From DASUXA01 sp036378155 (GTDB lineage: Bacteria; Actinomycetota; Actinomycetes; Mycobacteriales; Micromonosporaceae), in assembly GCA_036378155.1 (NCBI GenBank), contig DASUXA010000076.1, positions 37,966 to 101,965 of the forward strand: DNA of 64,000 nt. The letters are read 5' to 3'. Numbering within the stretch: position 1 is the first letter of the stretch; every line of letters starts with the position of its first letter. This document shows positions 7,621 through 16,546 of the stretch, in pieces. The position numbers were made by a program, and so were the translations under genes. Under the pieces are notes generated by a model. That model was not told where the DNA came from. It made no database searches and saw only the letters and a program-made list of their open reading frames with translations.

Positions 7621-7865
7621 CGGTGTGCCTCGCTGCGCAGGCGGTGGAGTTGGTTGTAGACGCGCCGCCCGGTGCGTAGCCGCATGCCTCGGTCGCAGCG
7701 GCGGCAGGCGCGGGGCCGGCGCAGGACGCGGGTGGTGGTGCGGCCGGTTCCGGCGCACCGCTGGCAGGTGGTGAACGGGCTGATCCAGCACAGCCCGGCG
7801 TAACCGAGCGTGACCAGGGTCGGGGGTGTGGCGATGGCGATAGCGGCGGTGAGGTGGGGGTCCAC
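7617..7865 (-). CDS. small membrane protein with a DnaJ-type zinc-finger motif
   Basis: An 82-residue protein starting at a GTG. A hydrophobic N-terminal segment (about 6-30) could span the membrane. It is followed by CQRCAGTG (34-41) and CRRCDRG (about 54-60), two CxxC halves as in a DnaJ-like zinc ribbon. The stop overlaps the next start by four bases (ATGA). It is the first gene after the inverted repeat behind the translocase gene, so it may lead a separate transcript. The function is unknown. Confidence 0.7.
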   Translation of the reverse strand: MDPHLTAAIAIATPPTLVTLGYAGLCWISPFTTCQRCAGTGRTTTRVLRRPRACRRCDRGMRLRTGRRVYNQLHRLRSEAHR

Positions 7866-7956
7866 GGGTGCCTCCCAGGGCCGTTCTTGGGTGTGCGAGG
7901 CCGTGAGCTGCTATCTGCTAGACGGCAGCTCACGATTGGGATGGGGTGCTAGCGGG

Positions 7957-7996
7957 GGTGCTAGCGCTAGCAGCGCGGGCCGCTAGCGCTAGCACC
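7957..7996. repeat. 15-bp inverted repeat built from GCTAGC, behind the translocase gene
   Basis: The arms GGTGCTAGCGCTAGC (7957-7971) and GCTAGCGCTAGCACC (7982-7996) are perfectly complementary with a 10-base loop. A further GGTGCTAGC lies just outside at 7945. Five GCTAGC hexamers occur in 46 bases. The repeat starts 10 bases after the 3' end of the translocase gene. There is no T run, so it may be a terminator, an operator, or the clt-type site recognised by the translocase. Confidence 0.7.
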
Positions 7997-8005
7997 TGCG
8001 GCGGG

Positions 8006-10204
8006 TCAGCCGACGGACCTTCTGCGGTCACGCTCCGCAATCGCGGCGAGCAGGTCGGCGTGCTTGATGCCGCGCCGGGTAACCGGCTTACCGTCGATGC
8101 GCCGACCCACATCCCCGACCTTGATCGCCGGGTGAGGCTTGAGCGCGGTGGTGAGCTGTGCGGCCTCCCACCCGGCGTAGACGTCGGGCCGCAGCTCGGC
8201 GAGCAGCGCACACAGCGTCTCGTTCCAGGCGGCCTTGTCGTCGCCGGGCCACACCTGGGCCAGGTCGGCGAGCACGTCCGCCACCGGGGCAGCCTGCCGG
8301 GTCTGCTCGTCGGGCTTGGGCAGCGTCCCGGCGGTGGTGCGCAGGGCGATGGCGCGGGCGACGATGCGGCCGGCGGCGGTGGTGTCGACGTAGAACGAGC
8401 GCACCGCCGACGCCTTCGGGCCAAAGCCGCGCAGGATGCCCCACCCGGCCTCGACGACCGGCTGGAACACCGTCGCCCGATAGCCCTGCTTATAGGCAGA
8501 GGTCCCCAAAATCATGTCGTTAGCGGTCTGGTCGGCCACCGACAGGCAGAACCGTGAGTTGACGTTGCGCGTGATGCCGGTAGGCAGGCTGTCCTTATCC
8601 GGGATCTGCGTCCCGATCAGGATGATCACCCCGAGCGCCCGCCCGAGCTTGATCACCTTTTCCAGGATCTCTCCGGCGTCCTTGCCGTACTTGCTGGTCA
8701 TCAGCTCTTGCAACTCGTCGAACCACGCCACCAGCGGGTGCAGGCCAGAGCCGGTGAGGCTGGCCAGTTCCGGGGTGACCTTGTTCTCCGGGGCCTTACC
8801 CAACCTCGCGTAGTGCTCGATGCGCTTGGAGCGGCGGCGGCACTCCTCGTAAAGCCACTCGATGAACGCGAAGCACCGGGCCAGGGTGTCGTCGTCGAAG
8901 CCGTTGCCGTACTCGGCCATCACCGGCTCCAACACAGCGAAGTCGCCGACGCCCTTGAGTTCGTAGCCCCGGATCTCGGTACGCGGGTCGAGTGCGGCGG
9001 CCAGCACCAGGTCCCGCAGCGCGAAGGTCTTACCCGAGCCGGGTTGGCCACCGAACAGCCAGTTCCGGAACATCAGGTCCACGGCCACGGTGTCCAGCCG
9101 GGGGGTGGTGGCGAACGCGAACGGCTTGAACACGTCCACCTTGGCGGAGGCCGCCAGCAGCGGCCAGGCGGGTTGGGTCATCTGCGATGCCGGTTCGTAG
9201 CCGACCCACAGCGCGAGCCGGCCGGTGTGGCCGGGGGCCGGTTCGGGCCATACCTGGTCCAGCGGTAGCCGCATCGCCGAGGCGAGTTTGCCGCGCCGGG
9301 CGACCACCTCGGCCGCCTCCACCCCGTAGGGGAGGTCGACCACCGCCAGGTGGCCGGGACCGTCGCGGTGGATGTCGACCGGAAACGAAATGGCCTTCGG
9401 GTCTTTCGCCACCGCCGAATTGATGGCCGGCATCTGTAGCGAGGTCAGCGCCCGGCGCACCAGCTCGGCGGTCAGCTTGCGGTAGCGGGTGCCCTCACTG
9501 ACCCGGTCGGTGATTGGCTTATCGGCCGGGCGGCCACGGGTGGCCAGCAGCGGCACCACCACAGTCAGCGCGGCATACCGCCACCACGACGGCCCGGCGG
9601 CCAGCACGATCACCCCGGTTCCGATACCGGCCGTGCCAGCTCCAAGTACCCACCACCGCCACACCGACTGCCGTTGCCGGCGCGCGTCGAGCTTCAACCA
9701 GGTGTCGGCGTCGCCCCGCGAGGCGGCGGCCTGCCGCAGGTGCCAGTTGCCCTCCTCGGCGGTGGCCCAGCGCACCGCTTGACCGATCCCGCGCACCGCG
9801 CCGATCGGCGCCCACGCCAGCGCCTTAACCGCGTACTTCGGCAGCCTCACCCCGTGATAGGCGGCCACGTAGCCAACATCCTTGGCCTGATGCTTCACCG
9901 CCGCGCGCAGCGCCCGCCCGGAGCGTGCCCAGTCGGCCAGGATCGGCCGCCGCTGCCGCTGCCGGGCCAGCACCTCGGCCGGGATCTCATCGGCCATATC
10001 CACCGGGCCGCCCAAACGGTCCGGCCCGTCCTCGATCGTCTCGGCGTCGGCGCTGCCGTCGTCGTCCAGGTCATCGGCGGCCGGCGGGCGGGGAACTCGC
10101 CGGGCGCGGGCGTCGTCCAGGTCCACCACCTCGGCACCGGCAGTATCGGTGAGGTCGGCCTCGGCGGCCTGCCAGTCGAAACGGTTCTCATCAGGGGCAG
10201 TCAT
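8006..10204 (-). CDS. traB: FtsK/SpoIIIE-type DNA translocase, conjugal transfer protein TraB-like
   Basis: A 732-residue protein expected to pump double-stranded element DNA between mycelial cells as a membrane-anchored hexamer. The order is an acidic N-terminus, a hydrophobic region with two likely membrane helices (about 183-222), Walker A GGQPGSGKTF (385-394), GYELKGVGDF (about 413-422), Walker B LVAWFDELQEL (about 491-501) and LGVIILIGTQIPDKDSLPTGI after it. The C-terminal 80 residues end in a basic winged-helix-like part (DVGRRIDGKPVTRRGIKHADLLAAIAERDRRR) that may read the transfer site. GGAGG precedes the ATG by nine bases. Its size and motifs match Streptomyces TraB/TraSA proteins. 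Confidence 0.9.
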   Translation of the reverse strand: MTAPDENRFDWQAAEADLTDTAGAEVVDLDDARARRVPRPPAADDLDDDGSADAETIEDGPDRLGGPVDMADEIPAEVLARQRQRRPILADWARSGRALRAAVKHQAKDVGYVAAYHGVRLPKYAVKALAWAPIGAVRGIGQAVRWATAEEGNWHLRQAAASRGDADTWLKLDARRQRQSVWRWWVLGAGTAGIGTGVIVLAAGPSWWRYAALTVVVPLLATRGRPADKPITDRVSEGTRYRKLTAELVRRALTSLQMPAINSAVAKDPKAISFPVDIHRDGPGHLAVVDLPYGVEAAEVVARRGKLASAMRLPLDQVWPEPAPGHTGRLALWVGYEPASQMTQPAWPLLAASAKVDVFKPFAFATTPRLDTVAVDLMFRNWLFGGQPGSGKTFALRDLVLAAALDPRTEIRGYELKGVGDFAVLEPVMAEYGNGFDDDTLARCFAFIEWLYEECRRRSKRIEHYARLGKAPENKVTPELASLTGSGLHPLVAWFDELQELMTSKYGKDAGEILEKVIKLGRALGVIILIGTQIPDKDSLPTGITRNVNSRFCLSVADQTANDMILGTSAYKQGYRATVFQPVVEAGWGILRGFGPKASAVRSFYVDTTAAGRIVARAIALRTTAGTLPKPDEQTRQAAPVADVLADLAQVWPGDDKAAWNETLCALLAELRPDVYAGWEAAQLTTALKPHPAIKVGDVGRRIDGKPVTRRGIKHADLLAAIAERDRRRSVG

Positions 10205-10296
10205 GATGGGGTTTCCTCCAACGGTCTACGGATCAGCAGAGGGGGCCGGCGGCACGGCACGGGTTTCCAGGCCAGGGGCCGTGCCGCCGGGCGGTG

Positions 10297-11097
10297 TCAA
10301 GCAGCGGCGGGCACTTCAGCGGGGGTGTCTACGGTGCGCCGGGTGGCTTTGGTGGCGGCGGTGCGTACCTCGTTCACCCGGTCGCGGCCCCACCGCTCGG
10401 ACATGCCGAACTGCCGGCCGAGGGCGGCACCGGAAAGCGGGGTGCCGGCGGTGACGCTCTGCCGGTACGCCTTGCGGGCGGCGGCACGACGAGTGCGGTC
10501 GTCCACCTCCGGCACTGGGACAGCCTCGGGCAGCGGCGCGGCCGGGTCCGCAGTGTTTGCCGGTTCGATCACCGGGGCCGGGGCGGGTTCCGGCAGTGGC
10601 ACGCTTGCCGGTTCGATCATCTCCACAGCCGGCACGGACACCGTGGCGGGCGTGAGCGCGGCATGGGCACGAACGCCGGTGGCGAGCAGCGCACCGGTCG
10701 CCATCACCATCAACCCGTCAACCGCAAGAGGGCCGATCATCGAGGTAAGCCGGTCCTCACCGTAAAAGGTGAGCAGCCCGGACAGGTGCTTGTAGGACAC
10801 GATCGCGGCGACCGTGGCCACCGGCAGCAGACCACCAAACCGCAGCGCCGACCAGCGGCGACCGGCAGGCCAGGCGACACGGGCCAGGATCTCCACCGCG
10901 ACGAACAACGCCACCGGCCAGAAGATCGCACCGACCACCGCGCCGGGCTGCGGCGACCAGTCCACCGGCACCGGCGACACACCGCCCAGCGAGGCCGGCG
11001 GCACGTAGGAGTGAGCGACATTCGCGGCGATCGACACCGCGCCACCGAGGATCGCGCCGAAATAGGCCCATCCACGGCCAGAAACACGGGAACTCAT
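10297..11097 (-). CDS. DUF2637 protein, SpdB-like spread/transfer protein
   Basis: A 266-residue protein. The N-terminal half has about four membrane helices (YFGAILGGAVSIAANVAHSYV, then VVGAIFWPVALFVAVEILARV and two more to about residue 145), as in DUF2637 proteins encoded next to element translocases. A Pro/Ala/Glu-rich linker (about 150-195) leads to a C-terminal helix-turn-helix-like part with LSGAALGRQFGMSERWGRDRV. It probably assists intramycelial spread. It lies 92 bases before the translocase gene on the same strand. Confidence 0.8.
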   Translation of the reverse strand: MSSRVSGRGWAYFGAILGGAVSIAANVAHSYVPPASLGGVSPVPVDWSPQPGAVVGAIFWPVALFVAVEILARVAWPAGRRWSALRFGGLLPVATVAAIVSYKHLSGLLTFYGEDRLTSMIGPLAVDGLMVMATGALLATGVRAHAALTPATVSVPAVEMIEPASVPLPEPAPAPVIEPANTADPAAPLPEAVPVPEVDDRTRRAAARKAYRQSVTAGTPLSGAALGRQFGMSERWGRDRVNEVRTAATKATRRTVDTPAEVPAAA

Positions 11098-11191
11098 CAG
11101 AGGGCACTCCTCATCAACAAGGGGTCAGGTGCTCGCCGAGCGAGCGCGGGACGTCGTAGAGCCGTGCCGACAGGCGCGGCGTGCATCGCTG

Positions 11192-11434
11192 TCAGGCGGC
11201 CCACGCCGAGCGCAGCACGCCGGGCCGGTCGGCCAGCCGGGCGGCCTCGTGCAGGACGCGCTGTTCGGCGCGGCGCAGCCTGCGCCAGTCCAGCAGCGAC
11301 GGACGCGGGTCGGCGGTCATCACCAGGATTTCGGCGTCGACCAGGGACATTTCCGCTTCGATCAGCGGCCACTCGGCCTCGATCGCGGCCAGCTCGGCCG
11401 GGGTCGGTTCGTCGTCGGGCGACGGGTGGAACAT
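11192..11434 (-). CDS. DUF6284-like small element protein
   Basis: An 80-residue acidic then basic helical protein: PTPAELAAIEAEWPLIEAEM, then DAEILVMTADPRPS and RRLRRAEQRVLHEAARLA. The pattern fits small proteins annotated as DUF6284 near GntR regulators of actinomycete elements. The ATG at 11432-11434 is preceded by AAGGAG that overlaps the 3' end of the gene before it. The function is unknown. The family name is from memory. Confidence 0.72.
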   Translation of the reverse strand: MFHPSPDDEPTPAELAAIEAEWPLIEAEMSLVDAEILVMTADPRPSLLDWRRLRRAEQRVLHEAARLADRPGVLRSAWAA

Positions 11435-11437
11435 TGG

Positions 11438-11593
11438 TTAGCTCCTTCGATGGGTGTGCCGGGACGACCGGCAGCCGGTGCAGTGGGTCTGGGTAGGGGA
11501 CAGCGGGGCCAGCGCCCCGCAGGCGGGGCAGTCGCGCCATACGGCGTTGTGCCGGGTGGTGATGCGGACGCAGGCCGAGAGGCTGGAAGCCAT
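11438..11593 (-). CDS. 51-aa zinc-ribbon microprotein, first gene of the transfer operon
   Basis: This short frame runs from ATG (11591-11593) to TAA (11438-11440) with GAGGTG upstream. The product contains CPAC at about 22-25 and CTGC at about 38-41, two CxxC pairs 12 residues apart, typical of a zinc ribbon. It is the first gene after the divergent control region, so it should be the leader gene of the transfer operon. Similar small Cys pairs are common in AICE spread operons. The function is unknown. Confidence 0.7.
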   Translation of the reverse strand: MASSLSACVRITTRHNAVWRDCPACGALAPLSPTQTHCTGCRSSRHTHRRS

Positions 11594-11990
11594 CACGTCA
11601 CCTCGCTAGAAGTCGCAGTAGCAGCGGACGGCCCTGGCCAGCGCGGCAGCAACCGACCAGGGGTGAAACACGTCAGCGCTCGCTCTCCGCTCGCTCGCCC
11701 CGCTCGCCCGGGACCTACCGGGGTCGGCCACCAGGTGGCTCAAGGCAGGGATGCCGCTCACGGCCTCGCGAGCGCTGTCTTCCTGTCGCTGTGGACTTCT
11801 CAAGGAGCGAGCGAATCCGGCAGCACATGGGCGTACGGCAACGACGCGCCGCCGTTCCCCGGCTAACCGGTCGCGGTACCAGTGGTTGGGTTTGTACCAA
11901 CGTTTGGTACGAGACATCGTGGGGGCGGCGCTCGCGTCGTGTCAAGGGGAGTGGCACCATTTGTTGGTACGAACCAGGAGGGGCATGCGA
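11594..11990. promoter_or_regulatory. divergent control region between transfer operon and gntR
   Basis: A 397-base gene-free stretch between the minus-strand transfer operon and the plus-strand GntR gene. Its right half holds the palindrome GTACCAA-cgt-TTGGTAC (11894-11910) and a second half-site TTGGTAC (11964-11970), just upstream of the GntR ribosome site AGGAGG (11976-11981). The palindrome probably binds the GntR protein and controls both directions. A minus-strand frame crossing the region (to 11917) has no family features and was not called. Confidence 0.75.
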
Positions 11991-12776
11991 ATGGCACAGA
12001 ACTCGCTGTACCGGCGGATCGCGGCGGACCTGCGCGAGGCGATCCGGGCTGGTCAGCTCCAGCCGGGCGACCGGTTACCGACCGAGCAGGAGTTGGGCAC
12101 GCGGTACGGCGTGTCGCGCAACACCGTCCGTCTGGCGGTGGCGATGCTCGCCAACGAGGGCGCGATCGTCAGCACGCCGGGCCGGGGCACGTTCGTTCGC
12201 GACCGGGCTGTCATCACGTATCACGCGAGCTGGGCGGAGAAGCGCGAGCGGCTGGCCAGCGACCAGAGCGACGCGTACCGGGCCGAGCTGGAGTCGCAGG
12301 GACGCGCGCCGGAGTACCGCGGTTTTGAGATGCGCATCGTGCCGGCCACGGCAGAGCTGGCCGAGCGCCTGGCCGTCGAGGTCGGCGACTCGCTGGTCTC
12401 GCGGGGCTTCTTGCGCCTGGTCGACGGGGAGCCGGCCAGCATCCAGGACAGCTACTACCCGATGGACATCGCGCAGGAATGCGGGCTGATCACGCCGCAT
12501 GACATCCCGCAGGGAACCGTCCGGGCGATGGCCGAGCACGGCTACACCGAGGTCGGCTACATCGATGAGATCACCACACGCATGCCGACACCCGAGGAAG
12601 CCGCCAAACTCGCGCTCGGCACCGGGGCACCCGTCCTGGTGTACGCCCGGACCACGTACACCAAACAGCGCCCGCTACGGCTCACGCTGACCATCTTCGC
12701 CGGAGACCGGAACCGCGTGGTGTACGAGCTGGGCGACCTCGACGCGTACAACCATCAGCAGCAGGCCGAGCAGTGA
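11991..12776 (+). CDS. GntR/HutC-family regulator, KorSA-like
   Basis: A 261-residue repressor. The N-terminal winged helix (LYRRIAADLREAIRAGQLQPGDRLPTEQELGTRYGVSRNTVRLAVAML and GRGTFV, about 5-70) is classic GntR. The C-terminal UTRA domain includes DSYYPMDIAQECGLITP and TTRMPTPEEAAKLALG. It probably represses the divergent transfer operon and itself through the GTACCAA/TTGGTAC sites. I chose the ATG at 11991 because AGGAGG ends nine bases before it; the ATG at 11985 would be only three bases from it. The stop overlaps the acetyltransferase start by four bases (GTGA). It is related to the second regulator at 62018-62791. Confidence 0.92.
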   Translation: MAQNSLYRRIAADLREAIRAGQLQPGDRLPTEQELGTRYGVSRNTVRLAVAMLANEGAIVSTPGRGTFVRDRAVITYHASWAEKRERLASDQSDAYRAELESQGRAPEYRGFEMRIVPATAELAERLAVEVGDSLVSRGFLRLVDGEPASIQDSYYPMDIAQECGLITPHDIPQGTVRAMAEHGYTEVGYIDEITTRMPTPEEAAKLALGTGAPVLVYARTTYTKQRPLRLTLTIFAGDRNRVVYELGDLDAYNHQQQAEQ

Positions 12777-13288
12777 ACATCGAACCGGCGACCCTCGATG
12801 ACCTGCCGGTCATCATCGCCATGCGCGAGGAGGCCAGCCAATGGCTGGCCGAACGCGGCATCGACCAATGGCGCGAACCCTGGCCCAACGCCGAGGCGCA
12901 AGCCGAGCGCATCGCAGCCAGCATCAAGGCAGGCGAAACTTGGATGGTCCGCGGTGATGGGGCTATCGCAGCGACAGTCGCATTAGACGAGTACGCCGAC
13001 CCCAAGCTGTGGACACTAGCCGAGCAGCATGAGCCCGCCCTGTACCTGCACAGGCTGATCGTTCGTCGTCCGTGGTCCGGGCTAGGAGGCCGCATCCTTG
13101 ACTGGGCATGCTCGCGGGCACACGCTCTCTGCAAAGAGTGGGTACGCATCGACGTTTGGACGCACAACAAGTCACTTCATGAGTACTACATGCGGCACGG
13201 GTTCCACCACGTACGGACATTAGACCTAGCGGACTATCCGTCCGGGGCACTATTCCAGCGCGAGGCGGATTCACCATCGCGCCAATGA
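12773..13288 (+). CDS. GNAT-family N-acetyltransferase paired with the element regulator
   Basis: A 171-residue acetyltransferase-like protein. It starts with IEPATLDDLPVIIAMREEAS and has the acetyl-CoA region ALYLHRLIVRRPWSGLGGRILDWA (about 91-114; the pyrophosphate loop reads RPWSGLGG) and the end motif HNKSLHEYYMRHGFHHVRT (about 139-157). The target is unknown. The GTG start overlaps the GntR stop (GTGA), so the two are translationally coupled. A second GntR-GNAT pair occurs at 61434-62791, which suggests a shared function in element control or defence against a cellular inhibitor. Confidence 0.85.
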   Translation: MNIEPATLDDLPVIIAMREEASQWLAERGIDQWREPWPNAEAQAERIAASIKAGETWMVRGDGAIAATVALDEYADPKLWTLAEQHEPALYLHRLIVRRPWSGLGGRILDWACSRAHALCKEWVRIDVWTHNKSLHEYYMRHGFHHVRTLDLADYPSGALFQREADSPSRQ

Positions 13289-13304
13289 CGCGGCGCAGTC
13301 TTTA

Positions 13305-16300
13305 CTAGTCGAGATCCTGCAACATTGCGTCTACGGCTGGAACCAACTCTTCGACCGCTTGGTCGATTTGGGCACTGATTCCAACCGCGCTGAGGTGATC
13401 TCGGACTACCTTCCTTGCTCGCTTGAAATCTCGCACGGCGCTCAGGTCCAGACCGGCCACTATACGTTCCGCATCGCTAGCCAATCCGACGAGCGACTGG
13501 TGAAGCGGACTGCCTCCGTCGTACGTAGGGATAGGAACAGCGAACACGTTCTTGTCGATGTCCCTACCACCGAATAGGCCAACAGCCTGGAGCGGACGAA
13601 CGCGTTCGAGGACCGTTGTCGAGTTAAGGACGGCGGTTAGGTACCGCGCCTCACTCTCACTACTCGCTGCAGCCCAATACAGCTTATGGTCGATTATCAC
13701 TTCTGGGTCATCAAGACGGGCGGCTGCAATCGTGTTACCAGCCTTGCTGTAAACGACCCGGTGCCGCGACGTCGGAATTTGGGCGGTCAGTTGCTCAAAA
13801 GTATCGATTCGTTGGAGTAGCGAGGATTCGTCGTTGGGGACCTTATAGACGCTCCAGGTCTCCTCGGCCGACGCCCACCACGAGGCAAGGCCGGGGTGGT
13901 CTTCAATCATTTCCGGCGTGAGGAGCCCCTTAGTAGAAACAGGAAGCACCGCACGGAGAGGTCTCAGCATCTTGTATGGAAGGAGCGTCTCGCCTAGGTG
14001 TATCGGTCTTACGAATGCCCGCTCTACCGTCCCCTTGATCGACGGAGCCTTTCGCCAGGATTTGTTCTCCAAAGGTGGTCGGTATGACTCGACGGCAACT
14101 CGGCCAGCGCCGACGCCGATAGGACCGGCTGGCAGCTCGTTTACAAAAACCAACATTCGGGGCGCCAGGACCGCGCCCTGGCGAAAGCGCTTCTTGTACG
14201 GCGACGATGGAACTACCTCGTCGGCACCCAAAGGCGAGACGGTTGCCGGTGTGATCTTTAGCCGCTCTTCCGCTTCTGCCCACGTCACGTTTGGGGTTCG
14301 CAATGTGCTCGACCACAATGAAACCTTGGCCGGCATCCGGCGGGCCGACTCGTCAGGCATTTTCGTACCATGCACCACGCAGGAGACCATGGGGAACCCG
14401 GTTGGGGCCTTTGACAGGTCCCATGACTCCTCGAATCTCGCATAAACTTCGCCTCCCCAGCGACCTGAGCGGAAGCCGTCACTCGGCTTCCGCGTTAGGG
14501 TGCCGTGAGGCATGACGAACGAAAACTTCCCTAAGGGCTTTAGATATAATTCTACCGCCCTAGCGACGAAGAGATTTGACAGGTCGCGCCCCGACGCGCC
14601 TAAGCGACCCTTTAGCAGGCCAAGGTTCCGCGCAAGGTCCTTAAATCTCTCCTGCATGCCTCCCGTCATCTTGGAGTATCGCAACCACGGAGGATTCCCG
14701 ATAAGCACGTCAACTCTATGGTCGCGATCCGCAAGCCAGAGCGGCCGTATGAGGTTTCGTACGTAGTAGCCCCATATATGATCTCGACCAGTCGAATGCA
14801 GTCGGCGCATTGTGTCAAACGTCTCTGTTAGCACCTGAACGTCGCTCTCATGCACTCCAAACTGTCGAAGCACCGGCGCAATCAGATCTCCACTCCTCTT
14901 CGGAGACTTGATAACCGCCCGGTCGGCCATCGAAGTTACGAGCCGGTCGAAGGTACCAGCGTCGTGCAGCACGCTCCTCGGGAAGATCAGGTCATCCCCG
15001 AACAAAACGCCCGCTCCTCCGTCAACCAGTTCCTCGCCAGTCGTCGCTATCCGAACGTCCTCTTCACGGCCTAACAAGTCTCTTCGCTGTTCCCATTGCA
15101 CGGAGTCGCCAAGATAGACCGGAACAGAAATCGGTCCGCGGTCGGGCGCTGCCAGTCGTTCGCGTCCAATCGCGAGAAGGTACGTAACCCTGGCAAGGGT
15201 TACCGCAACAGGATGAACATCCATCCCAAGAACTCGCTCGGTTAGATCCGAGACGGCCTTCCCGTTTGGAATACCCGCCGCATCTGCAGCAGTTAGATAT
15301 GCGCGGATCGCATGAAATACGAATGTACCAGAACCACACGCGGGATCGAGCACCCGCTGATTTAGCGAATCATCGACTGTTGCTGCCACCATTCGATCGG
15401 CGAGCCAATCTGGCGTGTAGTATTCACCCAACGTGGCGCGATCCTCTTGTGGAATTACCTCCTCGTAGAGGATCTTAAGCACGTCGTGTTCCACCTGGCT
15501 CCAGTCGAACCTCGCAACACGCCGAGCAAGTTCTCTAATGAACTCGTCTCCGCCGTCGACATGTAATACCCAGTCGAAGAAGTCGGCCTCAACTGCTCCA
15601 TATATCTGCGCGCCCGAGAAAGCGATGCCCTGCGCTAGTCCGGCGGGAGTCAGATTGCCGGCGTCGGAGACGTCGAAACCGACTACGGCGTGGGCGATTA
15701 TCTCTGCGGTAAGAACCAGTAGTGTGTGGTTAACAAACAAACGCTGGTCGTCAGTGAATGCCTTACCGAATGCTGTTCGGAGTAACTTTCCCCACAACTC
15801 CCGCTTGAGTTGGACCTCGGGAACGGACGATGCGCTTTCGTATAGCAGGTTTAGCGAGGCGTAATCCAGCAGGTGCGCAGGTGAGGATGCCCCCAACCGG
15901 CGTTGGATCTCAAGGGGCGTGGGTCTGACCGACTCTTGGGTTGCGAGGATCGCTTCCAGCCATACTAGAAGGCGCTCCCAATCGGGATTCATGGGCGCGA
16001 GTGTCAGTTGTGCAACCTGCACAAGTTCGCGCTCAACCAGATGGTATAGGTACCAGTCTGCGCCATCAGTCAGGACCCCCACGTAGCGGGTGCCGAGGCG
16101 TTCGGACTGCGTTGCAACGTATCCACTTAGCTGAGTCTCTGCGTCTCGGCGTATCCCTGCTGGTCGTAGATCCCTCTTTATCTCAATTACACAATGGCCA
16201 ATTTCTACGTCAAGGCGACGCCGAGTGCCGTCGCCAGTCGGTACCTCCAGGCGTGCGACTTGATGTGTATCAAGAGCAAGGCCGCCCGATGTAAGCACGA

Positions 16301-16397
16301 GGTAGACGTCGCCTTGGATATCCGCTTCAGTTCTGGTCGCATCGCGGGATGCCAACCTACCGACTGCGCTTACGACCGCGGCCGCCATCGTGCCCAT
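13305..16397 (-). CDS. single-chain restriction-modification enzyme (type IIG / Eco57I-like)
   Basis: A 1030-residue protein with nuclease and adenine methylase in one chain. A PD-(D/E)xK-like nuclease core appears near the N-terminus (LDVEIGHCVIEIKRDLR, about 61-77). The gamma-class N6-adenine methylase follows, with GEYYTPDWLADR (about 316-327), AdoMet motif VLDPACGSGTFVFHAI (about 342-357) and catalytic GNPPWLRY (about 557-564). The last 350 residues should be the target-recognition domain. No separate methylase, helicase or specificity gene is beside it, so it probably works alone. GC content is visibly lower and codons more AT-rich than in neighbours, a sign of transfer. It is convergent with the GNAT gene. 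The ATG at 16397 has GGAGG six bases upstream. A PglX-type methylase is the alternative. Confidence 0.87.
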   Translation of the reverse strand: MGTMAAAVVSAVGRLASRDATRTEADIQGDVYLVLTSGGLALDTHQVARLEVPTGDGTRRRLDVEIGHCVIEIKRDLRPAGIRRDAETQLSGYVATQSERLGTRYVGVLTDGADWYLYHLVERELVQVAQLTLAPMNPDWERLLVWLEAILATQESVRPTPLEIQRRLGASSPAHLLDYASLNLLYESASSVPEVQLKRELWGKLLRTAFGKAFTDDQRLFVNHTLLVLTAEIIAHAVVGFDVSDAGNLTPAGLAQGIAFSGAQIYGAVEADFFDWVLHVDGGDEFIRELARRVARFDWSQVEHDVLKILYEEVIPQEDRATLGEYYTPDWLADRMVAATVDDSLNQRVLDPACGSGTFVFHAIRAYLTAADAAGIPNGKAVSDLTERVLGMDVHPVAVTLARVTYLLAIGRERLAAPDRGPISVPVYLGDSVQWEQRRDLLGREEDVRIATTGEELVDGGAGVLFGDDLIFPRSVLHDAGTFDRLVTSMADRAVIKSPKRSGDLIAPVLRQFGVHESDVQVLTETFDTMRRLHSTGRDHIWGYYVRNLIRPLWLADRDHRVDVLIGNPPWLRYSKMTGGMQERFKDLARNLGLLKGRLGASGRDLSNLFVARAVELYLKPLGKFSFVMPHGTLTRKPSDGFRSGRWGGEVYARFEESWDLSKAPTGFPMVSCVVHGTKMPDESARRMPAKVSLWSSTLRTPNVTWAEAEERLKITPATVSPLGADEVVPSSPYKKRFRQGAVLAPRMLVFVNELPAGPIGVGAGRVAVESYRPPLENKSWRKAPSIKGTVERAFVRPIHLGETLLPYKMLRPLRAVLPVSTKGLLTPEMIEDHPGLASWWASAEETWSVYKVPNDESSLLQRIDTFEQLTAQIPTSRHRVVYSKAGNTIAAARLDDPEVIIDHKLYWAAASSESEARYLTAVLNSTTVLERVRPLQAVGLFGGRDIDKNVFAVPIPTYDGGSPLHQSLVGLASDAERIVAGLDLSAVRDFKRARKVVRDHLSAVGISAQIDQAVEELVPAVDAMLQDLD

Positions 16398-16493
16398 CCT
16401 CGCCCTCCAAACTCCCGAGGTAGCCTACGCGTTGTCTTGATCAATTACTGCACTGGAGGACCTGGTGCGTGGCGCAAGCCGCGCGCTCGAGCC

Positions 16494-16529
16494 GTACAGG
16501 GGTGGTCGGTCAGCCAACCACCCCTGTAC
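16494..16529. terminator. 12-bp stem hairpin between the R-M gene and the small membrane gene
   Basis: GTACAGGGGTGG (16494-16505) pairs perfectly with CCACCCCTGTAC (16518-16529) around a 12-base loop. It follows the 54-aa gene on the minus strand and precedes the R-M gene by about 100 bases. It probably ends the first transcript and isolates expression of the R-M gene. There is no T run. Confidence 0.6.
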
Positions 16530-16546
16530 GCGGGACCGCAACCGGC

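Noticed and set aside
6971..7933. 320-codon frame covering three small element genes
   Set aside because: Only its last 121 codons look like protein. The upstream part is antisense-frame Pro/Arg noise, and the three overlapping genes with TGATG/ATGA junctions explain the region better.
7948..7993. GCTAGC cluster considered as a CRISPR-like array
   Set aside because: Units are 6 bp with no spacers; it is an inverted repeat, not an array.
11606..11917. minus-strand frame across the GntR operator region
   Set aside because: It would cover the operator palindrome, has no ribosome site and no family features.
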